DNA of 64,000 nt, taken from contig JAFVQC010000028.1 in assembly GCA_017504995.1 (NCBI GenBank), positions 1-64,000 of the forward strand, in the 5' to 3' direction. A program made the position numbers and the translations under genes. Shown here one piece after another: positions 57,958 through 64,000 of this stretch. The first letter of the stretch is position 1; each line of letters begins with the position of its first letter. Origin of the DNA: Clostridia bacterium (lineage in GTDB: Bacteria > Bacillota > Clostridia > Oscillospirales > CAG-272). Below the pieces are notes generated by a model. It was not told where the DNA came from and did not search any database. It saw nothing but the letters and a program-made list of their open reading frames with translations.

Positions 57958-57984
57958 TATACACCGCAACAAAGAAAAAGTCAA
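57956..57984 (-). promoter_or_regulatory. Promoter of TetR-exporter operon
   Basis: Minus-strand TTGACT (57979-57984) and TATAAT (57956-57961), 17-base spacer. The -10 box touches the second operator. Confidence 0.8.
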
Positions 57985-58011
57985 GTCTTTTTTGAAAAAA
58001 ACTTGACTTTT
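57976..58011 (-). terminator. Terminator of PRK06851-type gene
   Basis: Perfect 11-bp arms (57976-57986, 58001-58011), overlapping the -35 box of the next promoter. T-rich on the minus strand. Confidence 0.7.
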
Positions 58012-58026
58012 TAGCGATGATCTTAC

Positions 58027-59124
58027 TTATCGGATTTTTTGACAAAAGGAACGAATGAATTTTCGTTGGGATTCAAAATCCATACACGCGCCGTAGATCC
58101 GTTCCAATTCAAAATGATGCCGTCCCGCTTCCGCCAACGCCTCCTTGGCAGAATCCAACAACGCCTCGTACAATCTGCGATTGATCCGATATTCCGCCTT
58201 GATCGCGCCCAACGCATCCGCCGACACGAACCGCTTCATATTGATGCGACCGTCTGCTTCTCTATGGCTATGCTCCCCGAGAACGAAGCCAACGCCGCTT
58301 TCCGAGAAAAGCAGAGCGTCCGGTCGGGTCGGGATCAGCGGATGATAGGAGATCCGAACCGCACACCCCTTCCTTGTCGCCTCCTCCAGCATTGCCGCCA
58401 AAAACAACCAGCCTGTTTCGTAATAATCGTCAACGAGATACAGCTTCTTTGCCTGCCTCTCGTAGGTATCCATGCGCACGCTTCCCTTCATACCGATGGA
58501 ATCCGCCAAGCCCACCGTTACGCGAAATTCTTCCCCGTTGGGGACCGCGCGCAGAAGCCTCGTCACCGCCCCTCTCATTTTCTCCTCTCGGACAAAGGGA
58601 CGAACCAAGGCGAAATTCACCTCTGCCACCTCTGACGCCGCCGAAAGGAAACGATACGCCTTTCGATAGCAATCGCTCTTTCTTCCACTCAGGGCTACGA
58701 TCTCGTCGTATCGCTCCCCCAGCTTCTCCGCGTCCCAGAACTCCCCCAGATTCACGATCTCGTCTCGCGCCCCCGGCAGCTCGGTATCCATGGCGTGGGG
58801 AGCGGTTCCGTCCAGTACGGCAATGCCGCCGAGCGTTCCCTCGATCACGATCCCGTCCAGAGAATCGGGGTCAGAGGAGCAGCGATAGTAGGAAACCGCC
58901 ATTCCCCGCGCCTCGGCATCGGCGGCGATCGCCTTCATAAAGCTGCTTTTTCCCGTACCGGGACCGCCCTTGACGATATATCTTTTTTTGAAGGTATCCT
59001 TGCCAAAGACCGAATCGTAAAAGCTGACGAAGCCACCGCCGCTGTTTGCGGCGGCAAACAGCGCGCGCGTCTCCTCTTTTTCTTCGGCAATCCCGTTTTC
59101 CACCAAATCCCTGCGTTCCTTCAT
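58027..59124 (-). CDS. PRK06851-type P-loop ATPase
   Basis: A 365-residue protein with Walker A KGGPGTGKSS near residue 52 and the conserved YYRCSSDPDSLDGIVIEGTLGGIAVLDGTAPH-type region that marks this clostridial family. Role unknown; often near sporulation genes, as here next to spoIIIAH. The start at 59124 has AGGAGG nine bases upstream. Confidence 0.8.
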   Translation of the reverse strand: MKERRDLVENGIAEEKEETRALFAAANSGGGFVSFYDSVFGKDTFKKRYIVKGGPGTGKSSFMKAIAADAEARGMAVSYYRCSSDPDSLDGIVIEGTLGGIAVLDGTAPHAMDTELPGARDEIVNLGEFWDAEKLGERYDEIVALSGRKSDCYRKAYRFLSAASEVAEVNFALVRPFVREEKMRGAVTRLLRAVPNGEEFRVTVGLADSIGMKGSVRMDTYERQAKKLYLVDDYYETGWLFLAAMLEEATRKGCAVRISYHPLIPTRPDALLFSESGVGFVLGEHSHREADGRINMKRFVSADALGAIKAEYRINRRLYEALLDSAKEALAEAGRHHFELERIYGACMDFESQRKFIRSFCQKIR

Positions 59125-59224
59125 AGGCATATCCCTCCTGTCAGCGTTTTTCCATGCAATATAGCATATGCCTATAAACGATCCATGGTGCGTACGTTTT
59201 CAATCAGGCAAAAACGCCTCGTCA

Positions 59225-59797
59225 TTACCGTTCAATGATCGTAATATTGACGGGACGAATGCCTGCCTCACTGTAAACGATCTCGTTGATCTGAGCGATC
59301 TGCGCCGCGTTCAAGCCGTCGCTCTTGACAACGATGCTGGCATCCTCGCCGCTGATGACAGCCACGCACTCCTCAAACCCCTTTGCCACGATGAGGGTCT
59401 CGATGTTCGCCTCGGTCGCCATGATGGTCGCCAGCTTGTTGATCTCCGCCAACGCCTCGTTCTTGGCGGTTTCGGTAGAGGAGGCATTGTCTACCACGCT
59501 CTGCAATACCTCGATCGCCTCGTCTCGCGTACGCTGACGGCTGACCTGCACACCCGAGAAATAGGAGTCCACGGATGCCTCGGTATTGGCGTTGCTTCCC
59601 GTATCCGCCGTTCCGTCGGCAGACATTCCCGCGGACTGATCGTAATCGTAGCCGTCATCGTCCGCCTTCGCGAAAATCACCACGTTCACGGTTACTGCCG
59701 CCGCGATCAAAAGCACCGCGCCAAAAATAATAAAATTGCGCTTCCCTACCCTGTGACAAAAATTCTTAATTTTCTCTTTGCATTGTTCCAGCTTCAT
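59225..59797 (-). CDS. spoIIIAH: Stage III sporulation protein AH
   Basis: A 190-residue protein with one N-terminal membrane segment and a YscJ-like ring domain. In the mother cell it binds SpoIIQ across the intermembrane space and forms part of the feeding-tube channel. RDEAIEVLQSVVDNASSTETAKNEAL matches the conserved helix. The start at 59797 has GGAGGAG. Confidence 0.93.
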   Translation of the reverse strand: MKLEQCKEKIKNFCHRVGKRNFIIFGAVLLIAAAVTVNVVIFAKADDDGYDYDQSAGMSADGTADTGSNANTEASVDSYFSGVQVSRQRTRDEAIEVLQSVVDNASSTETAKNEALAEINKLATIMATEANIETLIVAKGFEECVAVISGEDASIVVKSDGLNAAQIAQINEIVYSEAGIRPVNITIIER

Positions 59798-59862
59798 GAT
59801 TCGCTCCTCCGATTTTTTTGTTACGCTACATATATATGGATATCGTTCTTCGTTTATGACAG

Positions 59863-60372
59863 TCAACCTGCCGCAATATAAATTTTGTTGGTCTTTACGT
59901 CAAAGGCGGCGGCTACCAGCGAAAGGATCGCTTCCCGTACTTTGGGATCGTCTCCCCCACCGCACACGATGCCGATCCCCGAAATTTCGGGATTTTCATA
60001 ACAGATCAGAACCGCCTCCTCCGATGAGCCGCTTCCGATCAGCACCGTACTGTTCTGAAAGCCCCCCGACGAGGATCGGGAATCGATGGCGTATACTGCC
60101 CGATATCCACCCTTTAAGGTCACCACGGCGTGTACCGTTCCCGCCCCCTCCACACGGGCGCAGATCGCCTCTACCCGCCTCTCCACCTCTTCCGCATACG
60201 ACTCGGGATCCAACGCATTCTCTACCGCAATCGGATTTTCCGCCTCAGACCTTTCCGCGTCCTTTTCGCCAAGGCTTCCGTACACCAACAAAACCACCCC
60301 CAGAATTGCTCCCGCCGCAAGAAGCAACAGCTTCCGATCTTTTTTCTTTGATCGCCCTTCCTCTGCCGCCAT
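59863..60372 (-). CDS. spoIIIAG: Stage III sporulation protein AG
   Basis: A 169-residue ring-forming protein with one membrane segment (about 14-32). VEAICARVEGAGTVHAVVTLKGG and the C-terminal EISGIGIVCGGGDDPKVREAILSLVAAAF match the family. It forms the large ring of the SpoIIIA channel. Confidence 0.93.
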   Translation of the reverse strand: MAAEEGRSKKKDRKLLLLAAGAILGVVLLVYGSLGEKDAERSEAENPIAVENALDPESYAEEVERRVEAICARVEGAGTVHAVVTLKGGYRAVYAIDSRSSSGGFQNSTVLIGSGSSEEAVLICYENPEISGIGIVCGGGDDPKVREAILSLVAAAFDVKTNKIYIAAG

Positions 60373-60388
60373 TCTCCCTCTCCTTCCG

Positions 60389-60853
60389 TTAATCGTAAAT
60401 CACCGTACAATCACACCCGTAGCTTTCTTGAATATAAGATATGATCTCCTTAGGGTCGGCAAAAATCGCCGCGTCCCGTAAGGTCACCGTAACCGACGCT
60501 TTTTCCTCTCCGCCCCGCACCGTTACCTCAAAGGAATCCTCGCCCAAATTGAATTTCCGCGCAATCTCCCCCTTCAACCTTTCCGCCGCGTAGCGTTCGC
60601 TTCCCGACAAAAGCATATCCTCGTAAAGCGCCTCGTAGGACTCACTTGTATCCGTGTCCTCTCCTTGCCAAAGTCCGTCAAGCCGCCAGTCAGTCTCCGA
60701 AAGGAAGGAAAAAATCGGTTGAGCAATGGCGCAGATCAAGCAAAGCGCCCCCACCAGCCGCACGTATTTTTTCAATCCCCCCTCGGGAGACAGCATACCA
60801 ACGATCCCGTTCAGAAGCGCCACACCCATCAAGGTCAACAAATACTCTTTCAT
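60389..60853 (-). CDS. spoIIIAF: Stage III sporulation protein AF
   Basis: A 154-residue protein with two N-terminal membrane segments and a small ring-building-like soluble domain (DSFEVTVRGGEEKASVTVTLRD). The ribosome site is weak. Confidence 0.88.
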   Translation of the reverse strand: MKEYLLTLMGVALLNGIVGMLSPEGGLKKYVRLVGALCLICAIAQPIFSFLSETDWRLDGLWQGEDTDTSESYEALYEDMLLSGSERYAAERLKGEIARKFNLGEDSFEVTVRGGEEKASVTVTLRDAAIFADPKEIISYIQESYGCDCTVIYD

Positions 60854-60892
60854 TTTACTTCTTCACTCTTCACTATTACCTTTTCCCTATTC

Positions 60893-62074
60893 CTATCCTG
60901 CCGCCACCACGGTTTTCACGAAAATATTCAATCCGAGAATAAACATAACCGCGCTCATGGCAACCACTGCGATCATGCAGCCGTAAACCGTCCCAAGCTC
61001 CGACAGAAGCTTCGATTCTCCGTCGCACCCCAACAGATCCGCCACTCCCGTTCCCAACAAAAAGGCAAGACGGGTCATCAGCAAGGAAAGCAGAATGGGC
61101 AACACCAGCAAAATCAGCATCACGATTCCCCCGATCCCGATGACGCTTTTCAGATATTGCACCCCCGCCGCCACCGTTCGAAGCGTATCTCCCACCGATC
61201 CGCCCACCACGGGGATCACCCCTGCGGACACCGCCTTTGCCGCCCGCGCCGCGGTACTGTCGGCGGCAGAGGTCAGAACGGTGGTAGAGTGAAGACAGGT
61301 GGTCAGAACCGTCATAATCAGCCCCAAAGAAAAGGTGTAGACTTTTTTGATCGCGCCCGCGAACCGCCCCATTCCCAGATCGGGAGATAACGTATTGCAA
61401 AGCGCCAATGCGGTACATAGAATACAGACGGGCAGAACGGTTTTAGCGCAAAGATTCTCGCAAACGGTCAAAAAAACGGACAAAGTAGCCGTACCCGAGG
61501 AAGCGGTGCTGATATTTCCCCCCATTGCCCATACCGCCCCCGTCAAGGGGATCATGGCGTTCATCAAGGACGAAAGTCTCTCAAAATATCTTGCCACACC
61601 CTGAAGATGATCGATCTGTAAGGAAATGATGGCGGCAAAGATCACCGAGGTGGTACAAAACCGAAACGCGCCCGACATAGACTCCGAGCCAAGGGAATTG
61701 CGCAGGGCGGAAAAAATCGCGGACAGAAGAAGCAGGCAGCAAAGCCGCGCGAATAATCCCATCGCCCGTCCAAGCTCCACCCCCGAAAGCTCTCCGAGTA
61801 CCCTCAAAAGATACTCTGCTCCCGCCATCTCCTCTACCGCTTGTCCCACCGCCTCGGGATCGTCGGACGTCATTCCGTCCGCAAGCAGATCCTCTGCCTC
61901 CTCGGGAAGCGCCGAAATCAAATCCTCATACCCATCGGGCATACGGTCAAGCGCTCCCACTCGCTCCTCCTCAGCACAAACCGAGAAAGAAAGGCTTCCG
62001 ACCAAAAAGATCAAAAAACAAAGAGCTGCCGCCGTCCTTTTCCTCCGCCTTCTTTTTCCCCCGTTTTCTTTCAC
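60893..62074 (-). CDS. spoIIIAE: Stage III sporulation protein AE
   Basis: A 393-residue polytopic membrane protein of the SpoIIIA channel. Signal-like segment, then about seven membrane helices. The start is taken as GTG at 62074, with GAGGGGAG upstream; a longer frame to 62224 overlaps spoIIIAD. Confidence 0.92.
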   Translation of the reverse strand: MKENGGKRRRRKRTAAALCFLIFLVGSLSFSVCAEEERVGALDRMPDGYEDLISALPEEAEDLLADGMTSDDPEAVGQAVEEMAGAEYLLRVLGELSGVELGRAMGLFARLCCLLLLSAIFSALRNSLGSESMSGAFRFCTTSVIFAAIISLQIDHLQGVARYFERLSSLMNAMIPLTGAVWAMGGNISTASSGTATLSVFLTVCENLCAKTVLPVCILCTALALCNTLSPDLGMGRFAGAIKKVYTFSLGLIMTVLTTCLHSTTVLTSAADSTAARAAKAVSAGVIPVVGGSVGDTLRTVAAGVQYLKSVIGIGGIVMLILLVLPILLSLLMTRLAFLLGTGVADLLGCDGESKLLSELGTVYGCMIAVVAMSAVMFILGLNIFVKTVVAAG

Positions 62075-62097
62075 CGTCTGCTCCCCTCTTTTCTCCG

Positions 62098-62499
62098 TTA
62101 TTCTACCAGCGCCAACATCTCCCTCGCATATCCGATAATCTCTTGAAGCAACGGGAAACAAAGCAAAAGAATGGCGAGCTTGCCTGCCATCTCCACCCCC
62201 GTGGCGATCATGCCTTCTCCGCACTCACGGCAAATATCGGCGCAAATGCGGCACAAAAACGCCAGCCCCAGCGCGCGAAGCATCACTTCCGCGTAAAGAT
62301 ACGCTTCCCGATTTTCTACCAAAAGCCCCGTCTGCTCCAAGACATCTCCAAGCAAGGGCAGAAAAAGCGAAAAAATCAGAACACCGCCGCCCAGCCGAAG
62401 CAGTCCGCCAAGCTCACCCTTGATCTGCCGAAGCAGGACCCCTGCGATCGCGCAAAGAATGGCGACCCCGCAGATCCGCCCAAGCGCCCCCGCCATCAA
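62098..62499 (-). CDS. spoIIIAD: Stage III sporulation protein AD
   Basis: A 133-residue four-helix membrane protein, overlapping spoIIIAC by four bases. Confidence 0.92.
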   Translation of the reverse strand: MMAGALGRICGVAILCAIAGVLLRQIKGELGGLLRLGGGVLIFSLFLPLLGDVLEQTGLLVENREAYLYAEVMLRALGLAFLCRICADICRECGEGMIATGVEMAGKLAILLLCFPLLQEIIGYAREMLALVE

Positions 62500-62690
62500 A
62501 ATCCAAACACCGACTGTACGGTTTCAAACAACGCGCCGATCTCTCCCACCAGCATCAGCATCACCACGATGATGCCTGCCAAGGTCACCAGCATCGCCTG
62601 CTCGTCTCTCCCCGATTTGTTGAGAATTGACGACGAAACCGACACCAATATTCCCACGCCCGCGATCTTTAAAATCAATCCCACATCCAT
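62496..62690 (-). CDS. spoIIIAC: Stage III sporulation protein AC
   Basis: A 64-residue two-helix membrane protein. The start MDVGLILKIAGVGILV at 62690 has AGAGGGCGG; the longer frame begins in the AT-rich repeat gap. Confidence 0.92.
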   Translation of the reverse strand: MDVGLILKIAGVGILVSVSSSILNKSGRDEQAMLVTLAGIIVVMLMLVGEIGALFETVQSVFGF

Positions 62691-62720
62691 ATTTTCCGCC
62701 CTCTTGCTTCTCTTTTTTTG

Positions 62721-62774
62721 TGACGATTTTTTATATTCGACAAATTTTTCTGTTTTTTGACGATTTTTTATATT
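62721..62774. repeat. 17-bp direct repeat between spoIIIAB and spoIIIAC
   Basis: TGACGATTTTTTATATT occurs at 62721-62737 and 62758-62774 in an unusually AT-rich 100-bp gap of an otherwise tight operon. Confidence 0.7.
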
Positions 62775-62793
62775 AAAATAATTGATATACAAT

Positions 62794-63270
62794 TTACAAA
62801 AACAATATTATGACAGCAATAACAATCGAAATGCACAACGTAGAGCGAAGCTTTCTTTGAATCGGCACCTGTTTTTTCAGAGATTCCTTGTGTTCATTTA
62901 ACATCGAAAAATAATATTCACAGCTGTGAAGCTGCTCGTCCCGATATCCCTTTCCAAAATCCTCCGAAAAGCCTCCGAGAATTCGCTCGGTTTCGGCATC
63001 CAGTCCGTCACATTTCGCAAGAAGCTCCTCAAACTGTTCGGGAACGCGCTCACCCACATAACCGCATCTTCGCAAAAGTTTCTCGTCGCATTGCTTCAAT
63101 ATCGTAGGCGCAGGCAAAGAAAAGCACTCCACCCGAAGCTTCACGAATCGCAAAAAAGACAGCCACGCCTCCGCGCGCTCCAGCGCAACGGAAGAACGAA
63201 GGTTCAACCGATACGCCACGCCGATACCGCTACCCACCAAAATCAGCACACCAAGCAGTCTGAATATCAC
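62794..63270 (-). CDS. spoIIIAB: Stage III sporulation protein AB
   Basis: A 158-residue protein related to type II secretion GspF, with hydrophobic ends (IFRLLGVLILVGSGIGVAY and the C-terminal SIVIAVIILFL). It overlaps spoIIIAA by 41 bases. Confidence 0.92.
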   Translation of the reverse strand: MIFRLLGVLILVGSGIGVAYRLNLRSSVALERAEAWLSFLRFVKLRVECFSLPAPTILKQCDEKLLRRCGYVGERVPEQFEELLAKCDGLDAETERILGGFSEDFGKGYRDEQLHSCEYYFSMLNEHKESLKKQVPIQRKLRSTLCISIVIAVIILFL

Positions 63271-64000
63271 GCTCCGCCTCCTCCCACTTCGTTACCGTAT
63301 AATGAAATTCTCCGCCTTCCCTCCTGCGGCGAATGCCCACGTAAGCGCCAAATACCCCCGCCTCGTGCAAACGGCGAATGCCCGTCCGTTGAAGCAGCCC
63401 CGAAACGCTGTCGGCATGGGCGGAGGCAACGAAGGGTACGCCGCAATTTTGCGCGGCAAGGATCGCCTCCGCCTCCCCTGTCTCACCGATCTCGTCACAA
63501 ACGATCAGCTGGGCGTTCATGGTGCGGGTGGCGATCTCAATACCAAGCCCCCGCGGATATCCCGTCAGCAGATCGATACACAGCGTCCGATCCTCCAAAA
63601 ACGCGCCAAGCTCGCCCCTTGTGTCGATCACCGCCACGCGAACGGGGGACTGTCCCGACGCCATTTGAGCCGCCACACACCGAAGCAAGGTAGTTTTCCC
63701 TTCCCCCGGCGGCGCGTAGATCAAAACGCCTCTCCCCATATTCTGTTCTCGAAAAAGCTTGCAGATGGGTTCGCCCAAACCCGTGATCTTCATGGGGAAA
63801 CGAAAATTCAACGCGCTCAGGTCATATACGCCGATCACCCGTCCATCCTCGGTTGCCGCCCTGCCGCAAAGCCCTACGCGGATTCCACCCTCCATTGTCA
63901 AATACCCCGAGGCGATGGAATCGCGATGGGCATACAGCGAGCCTTGACAAAGCTCCACGAGAATCCCGTCCATTTCGGCTTGATCCAAAACGGTATTCAA
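63230..64000 (-). CDS. spoIIIAA: Stage III sporulation protein AA (partial)
   Basis: AAA ATPase that drives the SpoIIIA channel. Walker A APPGEGKTTLLR is in the visible part. The 5' end lies beyond the window; the first codon here (TTG at 64000) is internal. About 256 residues are visible, so roughly 50-60 N-terminal residues are missing. Confidence 0.92.
   Translation of the reverse strand: MNTVLDQAEMDGILVELCQGSLYAHRDSIASGYLTMEGGIRVGLCGRAATEDGRVIGVYDLSALNFRFPMKITGLGEPICKLFREQNMGRGVLIYAPPGEGKTTLLRCVAAQMASGQSPVRVAVIDTRGELGAFLEDRTLCIDLLTGYPRGLGIEIATRTMNAQLIVCDEIGETGEAEAILAAQNCGVPFVASAHADSVSGLLQRTGIRRLHEAGVFGAYVGIRRRREGGEFHYTVTKWEEAERDIQTAWCADFGG

Noticed and set aside
62496-62792. Longer SpoIIIAC starting at 62792
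   Set aside because: The extension is a Lys-rich translation of the AT-rich repeat gap; homologues begin at MDVGLILK.

Overview
The window comes from a spore-forming, low-to-mid GC member of the Firmicutes, class Clostridia. The signs are a complete spoIIIA operon (its first gene cut by the window end), three T-box leaders, NrdR, a YfmF/YfmH peptidase pair, CoaX, and strong AGGAGG ribosome sites with many 4-base ATGA overlaps. No rRNA is present. There is one tRNA gene, tRNA-Ser(CGA). The genus cannot be read from the sequence.

Layout. 1-2.7 kb is the remnant of a mobilizable element: a degenerate repeat block, a run of nine inverted repeats (probable transfer origin), a MobV relaxase and the C-terminal stump of a large serine recombinase. 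2.7-20.6 kb is mostly housekeeping: a DegV protein, a small metal-binding protein, tyrS, a histidine phosphatase, cysK, two CNNM/CorC paralogues, yfmF-yfmH-lgt-folD, nrdR, an OmpR-type regulator, dusB, a YdcF protein and an Mrp ATPase. It is interrupted by two REP-associated tyrosine transposase (RAYT) genes. 20.7-45.2 kb is an amino-acid block read almost entirely leftward: trpB under a Trp T-box; argGHCJBDF behind a promoter with an ArgR-type operator; then ilvA-ridA (Ile T-box), ilvBNC (Leu T-box), coaX, and an ECF S-component followed by ilvD-leuACDB-ilvE behind a structured leader with its own terminator. 45.2-50.5 kb is a tightly overlapped three-gene unit: a TerB_N/TerB_C protein, a BrxD-like ATPase (DUF2791) and an Lhr-like helicase. 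50.6-55.4 kb holds gpmI, a secreted beta-repeat protein with a 46-residue peptide gene coupled behind it, and a decayed island beside tRNA-Ser. 55.5-58 kb is a TetR-controlled ABC-2 exporter. 58-64 kb is a PRK06851-type ATPase and spoIIIAH through spoIIIAA.

Working together. The arg, ilv, leu and trp genes provide arginine, branched-chain amino acid and final-step tryptophan synthesis, each under its own sensor (ArgR box, T-boxes, one unassigned leader). RidA sits beside IlvA, whose reactive enamine it removes. CoaX and the ECF S-component probably supply coenzyme A for the LeuA step and for general use.

Most notable: (a) both RAYT genes carry, inside their reading frames and at matching places, a perfect 25-26 bp inverted repeat made of GTAG-headed hairpins; the arms match perfectly within each gene but differ between the genes; (b) the TerB/BrxD-like/Lhr unit looks like a stand-alone defence or DNA-processing system without BREX genes; (c) the leader at about 38.58-38.66 kb has mutually exclusive pairings and a terminator and matches no riboswitch class I can name.
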